From Flammeovirgaceae bacterium UBA976 (GTDB taxonomy: Bacteria > Bacteroidota > Bacteroidia > Cytophagales > Cyclobacteriaceae): 24,650 nucleotides of DNA. The notes under the pieces are model-generated. The model saw nothing but the letters and a program-made list of their open reading frames with translations, did not search any database and was not told the origin of the DNA. Position 1 is the stretch's first letter. Every line of letters begins with the position of its first letter. The position numbers and the translations under genes are program-made. The stretch covers positions 65,760 to 90,409 of the forward strand of contig DBBU01000041.1 of NCBI GenBank assembly GCA_002292365.1, written 5' to 3'. Below, piece by piece: positions 1 through 8,379 of the stretch.

Positions 1-2
1 TG

Positions 3-116
3 CGGATTGCGGACTCGGAATGGGGTACCCTCGAATTTGACAGTTCAAATGGCTTTTTGACTACTGATTTGGTACCCGATACCCTAAAACAAGGCTTTGA
101 ACTATGCCAGCATTGA
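3..116 (+). CDS. C-terminal end of an unrecognised protein (partial)
   Basis: The window opens inside a reading frame that runs without a stop from base 3 to a TGA at 114-116, giving about 37 residues that end in LKQGFELCQH. No start codon is visible, so this would be the tail of a gene that begins before the window. The composition (acidic, with balanced hydrophobic residues) looks like ordinary protein, but the stretch is too short to identify. It could also be a chance open frame; the downstream 330 bases are clearly non-coding, which fits a gene end here. Confidence 0.4.
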   Translation, partial: RIADSEWGTLEFDSSNGFLTTDLVPDTLKQGFELCQH

Positions 117-446
117 AATTGATATTTCTTTTTAAAATCTATTTTTCTCATTCTCTATTCTATTTTTCAATAGCTACAGCATCCTGCCCCATAAAACATG
201 GTTAGTCTATTCCAATTATGCACTAATCTAAAGGAATCTTGATACCAAGCAAAGCCGTATTTAAAATATGATAAAAATCTCTGTCTTAAAATTAGACTCA
301 TGACCTAGAGGCATTTGAATATATCTATAGGCAAATTAAAAAGTATTTTGTAACGAAATTAAGCAGCCTTTTTCTTGCGTACCAATGCTTGGAAATGAAC
401 AAAAAAGTGCCTATAATTGCATTAAACGAGGATTATAAATACATAT
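117..446. other. Intergenic stretch before pgi, nothing recognised
   Basis: These 330 bases are very AT-rich and have stops in all frames. I see no RNA gene, repeat or convincing terminator. A partial match to the Bacteroidota -7 box occurs near 343-349 (TATTTTG, one base short of TAnnTTTG) but lacks a -33 element at the right distance, so I do not call a pgi promoter. Confidence 0.5.
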
Positions 447-2111
447 ATGCAACTATCATCAATCAATAATTACAATCCGACCCAAACTAAAAGTTGGAAA
501 GAGCTAGACCAGCATTTTAACGAAATCAAAGATCAATCTCTTATTGATCTTTTTAAGGAAGAACCCAATCGTTTGGCATATCTTTCCTTTGATGAGAGAA
601 ATTTTTATTTTGACTTTTCAAAGAACCATCTAACTAAAAAAACTTTATCCTTATTTGCATCACTAGCCAATGAAATGGGTTTAAGCAAAGCAAAAAAAGC
701 TTTATTTCAAGGTCAAAAAATCAATAAAACCGAAAATCGTTCGGTCTTGCATACCGCCCTAAGAAACCCTACTGATAAACCCATTATTATTGAAGGTGAA
801 AACATAATGCTGCTTGTATCCGAAGAATTAAAAAAAATGAAGGATTTCAGTACCCAACTTCATCAGGGTGATCATCTAGGCTATACCTCAAAAAAAATAC
901 AAAATATCGTCAATATTGGCATTGGAGGCTCTGATTTAGGGCCTCATATGGTTTGTGAAGCCCTCAAGTCTTATTGGATTAAGGGAATACAAACATATTT
1001 TGTTTCTAATGTTGATGCTAGTCACATAGATCCTTTGCTTCAAAAATTAGATCCTGCTACTACCCTCTTTATTATAGCTTCGAAAACATTTACTACTCAG
1101 GAGACCATGACCAATGCCATGACGGCTAGAAATTGGTTCATTGAGCATGCATCAGAACAAGAAATTAAAAAACATTTTGTTGCCGTATCTACCAATGAAG
1201 AGAAAGTCCGTGAATTTGGAATTGACCTTCAAAACATGTTCAAGTTTTGGGACTGGGTAGGTGGTAGATATTCCCTCTGGTCATCGATTGGGCTGAGTAT
1301 TGTCTGTACAGTAGGTTATGATAATTTTTCAAAACTACTGAAAGGTGCCCAGGAAATGGATGACCATTTTATGCAGGCTCCTTTCGAAATGAATGCACCT
1401 TCCCTAATGGCGTTTATTGGCGTTTGGTACAATAATTTCTTTAAAACACAAACCCAAGCCATATTGCCTTATGATCAAAGATTGGCCTACTTTTCAAAAT
1501 ATCTTCAACAAGCCGATATGGAAAGTAATGGTAAGTCTACAGATCGAAATGGTGATCAGGTCAAATATGAAACTGGTCAAATCATCTGGGGAGAACCAGG
1601 AACCAATGGTCAGCATGCTTTCTATCAGCTAATACATCAAGGAACCAAAATGATCCCTTGTGATTTTATTGCTGCTGCGCTACCTGCCCATGATAAAACA
1701 GATCATCATGACAAATTAATGGCCAATTTTATTGCTCAAACCGAGGCATTAATGAAAGGGAAGGATGCCGCATCGGTCAAGTCAGAGCTTGAGCAGCAGG
1801 GGATGAACCCTGAAGAAATCAAAGCCTTACTCCCCTTCAAGGTATTTGATGGGAATAGACCAACAAGTACCATCTTAATGGATAAATTGTCTCCTGAAAA
1901 CCTCGGAGGTCTCATTGCTCTTTATGAACATAAAATATTTGTGCAAGGATTCATATGGAATATTTTTAGTTTTGATCAATGGGGTGTAGAACTGGGTAAG
2001 CAACTTGCTGGCAATATCTTGGATGATATTAAAACAGGTGATATACATCAGTCTCACGATGACTCAACTCGAAAAATGATTCGAAAATACTTGTCACACC
2101 AAGGATCTTAA
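447..2111 (+). CDS. pgi: Glucose-6-phosphate isomerase
   Basis: This cytosolic enzyme interconverts glucose 6-phosphate and fructose 6-phosphate in glycolysis and gluconeogenesis. The 554 residues match the long bacterial/eukaryotic PGI form (E. coli about 549). Visible family motifs are GIGGSDLGPH at about residue 157 (sugar-phosphate binding loop), the first PGI signature DWVGGRYS near 270, DMESNGKS near 357 with the catalytic glutamate, NGQHAFYQ near 387 with the ring-opening histidine, and the second signature running from LYEHKIF to GVELGK (about 492-518) with the active-site lysine. The start ATG is followed by a typical N-terminus and preceded by an AT-rich leader. The 3' end overlaps the convergent RNA methyltransferase gene by 18 bp. 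It appears monocistronic. Confidence 0.97.
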   Translation: MQLSSINNYNPTQTKSWKELDQHFNEIKDQSLIDLFKEEPNRLAYLSFDERNFYFDFSKNHLTKKTLSLFASLANEMGLSKAKKALFQGQKINKTENRSVLHTALRNPTDKPIIIEGENIMLLVSEELKKMKDFSTQLHQGDHLGYTSKKIQNIVNIGIGGSDLGPHMVCEALKSYWIKGIQTYFVSNVDASHIDPLLQKLDPATTLFIIASKTFTTQETMTNAMTARNWFIEHASEQEIKKHFVAVSTNEEKVREFGIDLQNMFKFWDWVGGRYSLWSSIGLSIVCTVGYDNFSKLLKGAQEMDDHFMQAPFEMNAPSLMAFIGVWYNNFFKTQTQAILPYDQRLAYFSKYLQQADMESNGKSTDRNGDQVKYETGQIIWGEPGTNGQHAFYQLIHQGTKMIPCDFIAAALPAHDKTDHHDKLMANFIAQTEALMKGKDAASVKSELEQQGMNPEEIKALLPFKVFDGNRPTSTILMDKLSPENLGGLIALYEHKIFVQGFIWNIFSFDQWGVELGKQLAGNILDDIKTGDIHQSHDDSTRKMIRKYLSHQGS

Positions 2112-2828
2112 TTGATACAAAAGGATATTGGCGGTCATGGCTACATTTAAAGACTCTGCACTTCCATATTTTTTTATGGTCAAACGGTCTTTGAGCAGCG
2201 CTTGGATGGCTGGGCTGATGCCATGAGATTCATTCCCCAAAATAAACCCACATTTATTAGGGTTTTTAAAGGTATCTAAAGGTTTTCCATCTAAATCTAA
2301 ACCATATAGATCTCCCTTAAAGTGGTGTAGATAATCATTTAAATCAACATATAATACAGCGACCCGTGTGAAAGAACCCATCGATGCTGCTAATGTTTTT
2401 GGATTGTGGAAATCTGCGCAATTTTTACTGCAAACGAGATGCTTAAATCCAAACCAATCAAGGGCTCTGATAATGGTCCCTAAATTTCCTGGATCCCCTA
2501 CACCATCTAAAATAATAGTTTGTCGCTCATTCAAAAATTGATCTGGATCAACTTCTATACACTTCGTTACTGCTAAGCATGCATTGTTGGTATTAAAGGT
2601 TCCCATATTCGATAATTCTTCTGGAGAAATAAGCTTACAACCATAATTATTAAATAAATTTGCATAAGTTTTTGTGCAATAAAGCTCTAAAACATCATGT
2701 TTCGACTTAAATAATTCTTGTACATTCTTAAGTCCTTCAACTATAAACTTATTCTCTTTAACCCTAATCTTTTTAAGTTTGAGTGACTTAACAAATTTGA
2801 TATCAGATTTAGTTGCTACTTTATTCAT
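2094..2828 (-). CDS. TrmH/SpoU-family RNA 2'-O-methyltransferase
   Basis: This is a predicted SAM-dependent 2'-O-ribose methyltransferase of rRNA or tRNA. The 244 residues split into an N-terminal substrate-binding domain (about 1-95, including the usual FIVEGLKNVQE segment) and a C-terminal SPOUT knot domain. The three SpoU motifs are visible: DGVGDPGNLGTIIRALDWFG near residues 108-127, GFILGNESHGIS near 193-204, and SLNVAMTANILLYQL at the C-terminus. The exact target nucleotide cannot be read from sequence. The gene converges on pgi with an 18-bp overlap, and its ATG lies only 3 bp from the start of the divergent TamL-like gene. No alternative start nearby would widen that gap without cutting the conserved N-terminus. 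Confidence 0.93.
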   Translation of the reverse strand: MNKVATKSDIKFVKSLKLKKIRVKENKFIVEGLKNVQELFKSKHDVLELYCTKTYANLFNNYGCKLISPEELSNMGTFNTNNACLAVTKCIEVDPDQFLNERQTIILDGVGDPGNLGTIIRALDWFGFKHLVCSKNCADFHNPKTLAASMGSFTRVAVLYVDLNDYLHHFKGDLYGLDLDGKPLDTFKNPNKCGFILGNESHGISPAIQALLKDRLTIKKYGSAESLNVAMTANILLYQLRSLV

Positions 2829-2831
2829 ATT

Positions 2832-5279
2832 TTGAGACCTATTCTTCTGTATATATCTTTAGTCCTATCCCTGTCCTCTTGCATAGGGTATCGCTTCTTG
2901 CCCGAAGGGGAAAAATTACTTGTCAAAGATCCGAAAATAATTGGACTTTCGTCTAATCAAGAAAAAGAGATGGAGAACTTCGTTATTCAAAAAGCAAATA
3001 GAAGACTGACTGGCCTACTCCCGGTTGCCTATCTCGCATATATTTACGAGCTAGGTGCTCTTAAATATGACACTGCCCTTTATAACGAAGAAATAAGAAT
3101 CCAAGATGCCAAGGATGATCTTGTAATGGGTAAAATCAATACTACTCGAAAAATTAAACGTCTTCAAAAAAAGAAGAATAGAAAAAAAAATAAAATCAAT
3201 ACTCAGTTAACAAAAGGAAATTACTTTATGCGATTGGGGGAACCATTGGCCATATACGATAAAGAAAAACATATTAAATCTATAGATAAAATTGCACTTT
3301 ACCTATCCTCAATAGGCTATTTTAACAGTTCTATAAACCTTTCAGAAGAGATAAGAAATAAAAAAATAATGCTCAACTATGAAATCAAATTAGGGAACCA
3401 ATATTTCATTGACTCCATAAGATATGATATCGATGATAAGGGTATAAAAGAGCTGTTAGAAGAAGATCAAGCAATTGCTTTTTTAAAGAAAGGAAACCCA
3501 TATGATCAGCAAAATATCAATAAAGAACGAACACGTATATATAATTTCTTATCTGATCATGGCTATTATAAATTTGAAAAAAAATATATAACTTTTGATC
3601 TAGACACTACACTCATTAAAAAAAATAGCCTTTGGGTGACGGTAAAAATTTCTTCTCCGCCACAACAAAACTATCACAAAAAATATATTGTAAAAGCTGT
3701 TAATTTTTACTCATCAAAAATTACAGGATCCAAAAAAAAGAATAAATTAACAGAAGATCAAAAGGTGTTTTTTGATCAAAAAAGTGATGGTTACAATAAA
3801 AAAATATTAAGCCGAAATATTTCAATTAAACAAAATCATGTATATAGCAAGTCGGAAACGCTATCAACCCAGCGGCGTTTAAATCTGCTAGATACCTATA
3901 AATTCATTAATATTAACTACGATACAATAGGTCAAAATAATTTGATCGCTCAAATTTTCTCAAGTCCGATGGATAAATATCAAACCAGCAACGAAATCGG
4001 ATTTTTACAAGATGACTTTTCACAAGTTTTACCAGGACCTTTTCTTAATCTTGGGATTAAAAAAAGAAATGCATTTGGTAATTTTGAAATGGTAGAATTA
4101 AATTTAAATTTTTCGCTATTAGGCATCTCCAATATTGATTCAAGAGATCAACCTTATTCTCTTTTTGAGTATGGAGGAAGATTGTCCTTTACGTTCCATC
4201 ATTTTTTATTGCCGTTATCCGAAAATTTTATTGAAAAAACCAGTGAATTGAATCCACGTACCAGACTCTCTTTCTATTACAGTTATGAAGATCGAGCCAA
4301 AGAATACGAACGAAATCAAATTTTTACTGATTTCTCCTACCTGTGGTCTAAAAAGAAGGAAAAACAGTTCATACTTACGCCTTTTGGAATTAGTTATACT
4401 GAAATTCGTCAGATAGACCCCTCATTTCAGTCTTTTTTAAATGCACAAGATACTTTGGGCAATCGCTCATTATCTGCTGCTTTTAAACCTTCACTGACTA
4501 CCCTAAATTCTTTCGAAGCTATCTTCAATCAAAATAATTATGGCAATCTATCCTCACATTCTAGCTTTTTAAAATTATTGACCGAATCGGGGGGTCTTTA
4601 TGTCAATGCTTTTGAAAACTTACTTCCAAACTCAGATTTTACTTTATTTCAATGGTTAAAATTTAATTTCGAATTCAGATCTCACATGGTTTCTGAAAAG
4701 GGTCAAATTGCGTTCAAAATTAATTTAGGTGCTGCTTATGCTTATGGGGATGCCCAAGGACTTCCTTATGAACGTAGATTTTATGCCGGTGGTAGCAATA
4801 GTATCCGTGCTTGGCCCGTAAGAAGACTTGGCCCAGGTGCCTATGGTGAGGCGATATCTATAGAAAACAGGACTCCTGATAAGCTAGCTCAAATAAGCTA
4901 TCAAAGAGAACAAGGGGGGGATCTCATAATAGAAACCGCTGTAGAATACCGAAACAAACTGACCAAGAACTTAAATTATGCTTTTTTTGCAGATATGGGG
5001 AATATTTGGTTGCTCAATAGCAATCAATCCATCAAGGATTATGAGGGTGATGATGGGAAGTTTCGTGTTGACTCCTTTTACAAAGAACTGGCCGTGGGCA
5101 TTGGTTTGGGACTCAGATACGACTTTTCCTTTATGATATTAAGATTGGATGGTGCCATCCAGGCAGTGGATCCTGGACAGCCCATAGGCCAAAGATATAT
5201 TTTAAACCAACTCTTATCTCAAAATGGATTTCTCAGAAATAAATCTAATATAAATATAGGTATTGGATTACCTTTTTAA
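2832..5279 (+). CDS. BamA/TamA-family outer-membrane protein (TamL-like lipoprotein)
   Basis: This is an Omp85-superfamily outer-membrane barrel, most like the lipidated TamA homologue (TamL) of Bacteroidota, which acts in outer-membrane protein or envelope assembly. The 815 residues begin with a lipoprotein signal peptide (MRPILLYISLVLSLSSC, lipidated Cys17). A lysine-rich region with POTRA-like repeats follows to about residue 390, then a C-terminal beta-barrel ending in Phe. The barrel carries the Omp85 loop-6 element GGSNSIRAWPVRRLGPGAYG near 654-673, with IRAW in place of the classic (V/I)RG(F/Y). The start is TTG: no ATG exists that keeps the signal peptide, and upstream codons run into a stop at 2784. 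No tamB-like partner gene is next to it in this window. Choice between TamL and another Omp85 subgroup is inference. Confidence 0.9.
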   Translation: MRPILLYISLVLSLSSCIGYRFLPEGEKLLVKDPKIIGLSSNQEKEMENFVIQKANRRLTGLLPVAYLAYIYELGALKYDTALYNEEIRIQDAKDDLVMGKINTTRKIKRLQKKKNRKKNKINTQLTKGNYFMRLGEPLAIYDKEKHIKSIDKIALYLSSIGYFNSSINLSEEIRNKKIMLNYEIKLGNQYFIDSIRYDIDDKGIKELLEEDQAIAFLKKGNPYDQQNINKERTRIYNFLSDHGYYKFEKKYITFDLDTTLIKKNSLWVTVKISSPPQQNYHKKYIVKAVNFYSSKITGSKKKNKLTEDQKVFFDQKSDGYNKKILSRNISIKQNHVYSKSETLSTQRRLNLLDTYKFININYDTIGQNNLIAQIFSSPMDKYQTSNEIGFLQDDFSQVLPGPFLNLGIKKRNAFGNFEMVELNLNFSLLGISNIDSRDQPYSLFEYGGRLSFTFHHFLLPLSENFIEKTSELNPRTRLSFYYSYEDRAKEYERNQIFTDFSYLWSKKKEKQFILTPFGISYTEIRQIDPSFQSFLNAQDTLGNRSLSAAFKPSLTTLNSFEAIFNQNNYGNLSSHSSFLKLLTESGGLYVNAFENLLPNSDFTLFQWLKFNFEFRSHMVSEKGQIAFKINLGAAYAYGDAQGLPYERRFYAGGSNSIRAWPVRRLGPGAYGEAISIENRTPDKLAQISYQREQGGDLIIETAVEYRNKLTKNLNYAFFADMGNIWLLNSNQSIKDYEGDDGKFRVDSFYKELAVGIGLGLRYDFSFMILRLDGAIQAVDPGQPIGQRYILNQLLSQNGFLRNKSNINIGIGLPF

Positions 5280-5372
5280 AATGAAAATAGAACGAGATCC
5301 TTTGCCTGACTAATTTCATATTATATTCAAATCTCTTTATATTTAACCTTATTAATTCAAAAGTAATTAAAC

Positions 5373-6109
5373 ATGAAAAAAACCATAATTATATTATTTA
5401 TGCTATCTATAGCGAGCACTGTATTTGCTCAAACTAAGCTATACGATATTGTCTTTAGTAAAGGCGAATGATATTGCCGCTTACGACCAATATTTAAAAG
5501 AGAATTGACGAGGGGATGCTCCTGCAATGGGATGTATGGAAGGTTGTAGACAATCCACAAGAAGATTTTACCCATATGATTACCTATATATTTGATATTG
5601 ATAAATTCGGCGAGTCCATAAATCCACAATCCTATCTAGGTATGACCGATCGGTAATGGCAGATTATGCAGCAAGATGTATCTGGGATTAGAACACGCGT
5701 GGGTCAAGTGAAGTGGAACGATTTGGGTTCAGCGCGGAAAAAAGGGGTAGATTACCTTCCCGAGATCATGGTATTAAATTTCATGATGCTTAAAAATGAT
5801 CAATAGGAAACTTATGAGCAGGCGGAGATCAATGCAACCAAGAGCATTGACAATAATTCGGTGCGAGTAGGCTGGAATTTTCACAGAAGAATTGATGATT
5901 ATGGCACAGTCAATTATTTTTCACATGTTACCGTTGACTGGTTTGACCAATACAAAGATTATTTAAAATTGGGAATGGAGCCCTTAATAGGTGCTTCTAA
6001 AAAAAATCAAGACTGGAATGAGTTGCGAGAGCTTAAGAATAGTGGTGATGCAAAAACTCATCAGCTTGAGCAATTGATAGATAAACTAAAAAGCCCTCTA
6101 TTTAATTAA
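5373..6109 (+). pseudogene. Broken gene for a secreted protein of unknown function
   Basis: An ATG at 5373 starts a clear signal peptide (MKKTIIILFMLSIASTVFAQ, cleavage expected after FAQ). Reading then stops at a TGA at 5469-5471, but protein-like sequence continues in the next frame (AANDIAAYDQYLK type, 5461-5508) and then in the third frame from about 5501 to a TAA at 6107-6109. Both shifts are +1 and lie at short A runs (5460-5462 and 5496-5499). In the third frame two more stops interrupt a continuous protein, TAA at 5654-5656 and TAG at 5804-5806; each is one C-to-T change from a Gln codon. An apparent 82-residue ORF at 5861-6109 is only the last piece. The ancestral product was about 240 residues, exported, family not recognised. 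Decay looks recent because coding character and the terminator survive. Confidence 0.85.
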
Positions 6110-6122
6110 TAGAGGGCTTTTT
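6088..6122. terminator. Bidirectional rho-independent terminator
   Basis: A perfect 15-bp inverted repeat (arms 6088-6102 and 6108-6122, core AGCCCTCTATT / AATAGAGGGCT) surrounds a 5-base loop at 6103-6107. The ends are A-rich on the left and T-rich on the right, so a U-tract follows the hairpin on both strands. It lies between the broken secreted-protein gene (+) and the convergent lipoprotein gene (-), so it can serve both. The stop codon of the broken gene begins in the loop. Confidence 0.85.
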
Positions 6123-6147
6123 ATTAAAAGAGACATCATTTTATATA

Positions 6148-6675
6148 TTATAAACTTGGCTTGGAGAATTGATTCATGAGTACAATTTTACTCTCTACAA
6201 TCATGAACGCTTCCATATATAGTTCAGAAGTTTTTTTACCTTCTGGTGAGATGACATCTACTTGATCCCACAGGAGTACCCATTCATCACCGTTATTTCC
6301 AGTGACTGCTAAGTTGACTCCAACGCGATAATTTTCAAAGGTCACTTTTGAATAAACCGTTTCCATTACTTCCTTAACCGCCGCAATTCCTTCGGTGGTA
6401 GAGCCATCTGCATTCCGAAAAACTACGCTGTCCGAGAATAGGCCATATACTTCATCAAATTTTTTAGCAAGAATCCGTTCATGCATTTTTTGAACCAATA
6501 AAACATTTTCAGGATTACCCATCTCAAACTGATCTAAATAGGTAGCTTCATAGATATATTCAGTACTATTTTCTACGAGCGTTTTTTCGCTGGCCTGTTC
6601 ATTTTTCGGTTCAGCCGTTGGATTACAAGCGAACAAAATGAGAATGATAGCGGTAAAATAAATTAACTTTTTCAT
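6148..6675 (-). CDS. Lipoprotein with NTF2/SnoaL-like domain
   Basis: This 175-residue protein starts with a lipoprotein signal peptide (MKKLIYFTAIILILFAC, lipidated Cys17) followed by a short charged linker. The rest (about 55-175) has the pattern of an NTF2/SnoaL-like small alpha+beta cone: a helix with LVQKMHERILAKKFDEVYGLF, a strand pair around DSVVFRNADGSTTEGIAAV, a helix VKEVMETVYSKV, then three long strands. Proteins of this fold often bind small ligands or act as enzymes, but no catalytic set can be named here. It is probably anchored in the periplasm-facing or outer membrane leaflet. It stands alone, with the shared terminator at its 3' end. Confidence 0.75.
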   Translation of the reverse strand: MKKLIYFTAIILILFACNPTAEPKNEQASEKTLVENSTEYIYEATYLDQFEMGNPENVLLVQKMHERILAKKFDEVYGLFSDSVVFRNADGSTTEGIAAVKEVMETVYSKVTFENYRVGVNLAVTGNNGDEWVLLWDQVDVISPEGKKTSELYMEAFMIVESKIVLMNQFSKPSL

Positions 6676-6886
6676 TTTTTTGTGTTTTGATTTCTTGTAA
6701 AATTAAGTGATGTTTAATTATAATGGAACTCATTCAATTATTTTGGAATGAAAATCAGCTCTAGGCTCTCAAAACAAACAGTATGCGTCGGTAGGGATTG
6801 ATGTCGAGTACTATTTAATTTTTTTTTTAAAGGTCTCCTTAAACTCAACGAGGGCTTATGAAAACAAATTATTATATTACGACTAT

Positions 6887-7138
6887 ATGAAAAAGTTTTT
6901 GACTAGAGAAATTCTTATCGGGGCAGGGGTTCTTGGAGCTTTAATTTTGGAGTATCTGGTCTTATCAGCGCTTTTTGGCTATGATGTGAGTGATCAATAC
7001 TTGGGCCTTTCTCTGCGGATTATCTTGATATTGGTGTACGGGATCATACCCATATTTATGGTGATTAAATGGAGCATAGGCATATTGAAATCTAATGATA
7101 GTTGGCTAATTTTTAAAATTATATCCTATCATATTTAA
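6887..7138 (+). CDS. Small two-helix membrane protein, unknown function
   Basis: This 83-residue ORF has an ATG start (MKKFLTREILIG), a hydrophobic helix at about 10-31, a short loop around GYDVSDQYLG, and a second hydrophobic helix at about 42-64 (LRIILILVYGIIPIFMVI). The N-terminal Lys/Arg residues suggest a cytoplasmic N-terminus. I do not recognise a family. The last 15 residues (SNDSWLIFKIISYHI) read less like the rest, so the gene may have lost its original end; the 344 bases downstream are degenerate. It may be a real small protein or the front part of a decayed one. Confidence 0.5.
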   Translation: MKKFLTREILIGAGVLGALILEYLVLSALFGYDVSDQYLGLSLRIILILVYGIIPIFMVIKWSIGILKSNDSWLIFKIISYHI

Positions 7139-7482
7139 TTAGATCGTCCGATCGAACAAATTTAAGTGGACGGAAAACAGACTGATTCATGATATTAAGT
7201 AATTTCAAGAATATTAAAAAAATTATCGAATAAGTCCCGATCTGCTGTAGGCAACTAAAACGGCCAAGGCAATAATGAAAACGTTAGTTGCGATAGTTTA
7301 TGTAGTGGGAAATCGCTAAACAGGTCGGGTGCAGTTCATCAAGAGTTACATACATCAAAAAAGGTGTCTTATACTCGGATATTCAGTGAATATAGAATTC
7401 CACTTACTATATTTGTTTTTTGTGTAAAAAAAGCTACTTTAGATTGGCTAATGAAGGATTTATTGAGTCGGATTTTTTTTAA
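7139..7482. other. Intergenic stretch with a possible helix-turn-helix gene remnant
   Basis: No intact gene is present in these 344 bases. A short open frame at 7306-7389 (+) reads EIAKQVGCSSSRVTYIKKGV and on to LYSDIQ before a TGA. This resembles the C-terminal helix-turn-helix of HNH-type or homing endonucleases (pattern IA..hgVS.stVt.IkkGk.y.dI). It has no start codon and the sequence before it is riddled with stops, so at best it is a gene relic. The right end holds the likely hemF promoter. Confidence 0.3.
7412..7442 (+). promoter_or_regulatory. Candidate hemF promoter (Bacteroidota type)
   Basis: TTTG at 7412-7415 and TACTTTAG at 7435-7442 are separated by 19 bases, matching the Bacteroidota primary sigma pattern TTTG-N19-TAnnTTTG with one mismatch in the -7 box. 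The expected start of transcription is about 7449, giving a leader of roughly 34 bases before the hemF ATG at 7483. Confidence 0.5.
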
Positions 7483-8379
7483 ATGAAAACAGAGATCAGT
7501 ACCAAATTCAAAAAACTTCAAGATCAGATTTGCTTAGGCTTAGAGAAAATCAATATTTCCTCCAAATTTTCTGAAGATTTGTGGGAGCGACCCGGTGGTG
7601 GTGGTGGTCGCAGTCGTACCCTCTCTAAAGGTAAAGTGATCCAAAAGGGAGGTGTGAACTTTTCCGAAGTAAGCGGACCGACGCCAAAGGCTATTTTAAA
7701 TTCTCTAATTCTTCCACCATCAGATTTTTATGCTACCGGTGTTTCTATTGTTATTCACCCTGTGAATCCATGGGTGCCTATCATACATATGAATATAAGA
7801 TATTTTGAGATGTCAGATGGTACTTATTGGTTTGGAGGAGGCATTGATCTTACGCCACATTATGTGATTAAATCAGATGCTATTTTTTTTCATAAACAAC
7901 TAAAAGAAATTTGTGATCAATATGATTCCGGCTATTATGATCAATTTAAAAAATGGGCCGATGACTACTTTTTCATAAAGCACAGAAATGAAACCCGCGG
8001 AATCGGCGGCATCTTTTTTGACCGTCTGTCTTCCCAAATAGCCAATGAAAAAGAACATATTTGGCAATTTGTACTGAGTGTAGGTAATGGATTTTTACCC
8101 ATTTACACCGAATTAATATTACGAAACAGAGATTGCCCATATACAAAAGCTCAGCAAGATTGGCAGTACCTAAGAAGAGGAAGATACGTGGAATTTAACC
8201 TTGTTTTAGATAAAGGCACGAAATTCGGATTAGATACAGATGGGCGGACGGAATCCATATTAATGAGCCTCCCTCCTTTTGTCAGCTGGGAATATAACCA
8301 TCAACCAAAGAAAGAAAGCCCTGAGGCAAAAACATTGGCCTATCTAGTCAAAGATATCGATTGGATAAATCATGATTGA
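7483..8379 (+). CDS. hemF: Oxygen-dependent coproporphyrinogen III oxidase
   Basis: This enzyme converts coproporphyrinogen III to protoporphyrinogen IX with O2, decarboxylating two propionates in haem synthesis; it is cytosolic and usually a dimer. The length of 298 residues equals the family norm (E. coli 299). Family blocks are all visible: WERPGGGGGRSRTL near residues 34-47, the VSGPTP segment, WFGGGIDLTPHYV near 117-129, the GIGGIFFDRL block near 173-182, and the closing RRGRYVEFNLVLDKGTKFGL near 231-250 followed by TESILMSLPP. The last 8 bases overlap the PAP2 gene, so the two form an operon. The enzyme implies growth with oxygen. Confidence 0.97.
   Translation: MKTEISTKFKKLQDQICLGLEKINISSKFSEDLWERPGGGGGRSRTLSKGKVIQKGGVNFSEVSGPTPKAILNSLILPPSDFYATGVSIVIHPVNPWVPIIHMNIRYFEMSDGTYWFGGGIDLTPHYVIKSDAIFFHKQLKEICDQYDSGYYDQFKKWADDYFFIKHRNETRGIGGIFFDRLSSQIANEKEHIWQFVLSVGNGFLPIYTELILRNRDCPYTKAQQDWQYLRRGRYVEFNLVLDKGTKFGLDTDGRTESILMSLPPFVSWEYNHQPKKESPEAKTLAYLVKDIDWINHD

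Noticed and set aside
24..77. Two copies of GGTACCC in the first 80 bases as a direct repeat
   Set aside because: They are short, lie inside a probable coding tail and have no extended similarity around them.
5861..6109. 82-residue ORF as an independent gene
   Set aside because: It continues in frame from upstream protein-like sequence across a TAG and a TAA, so it is the last piece of the broken secreted-protein gene.
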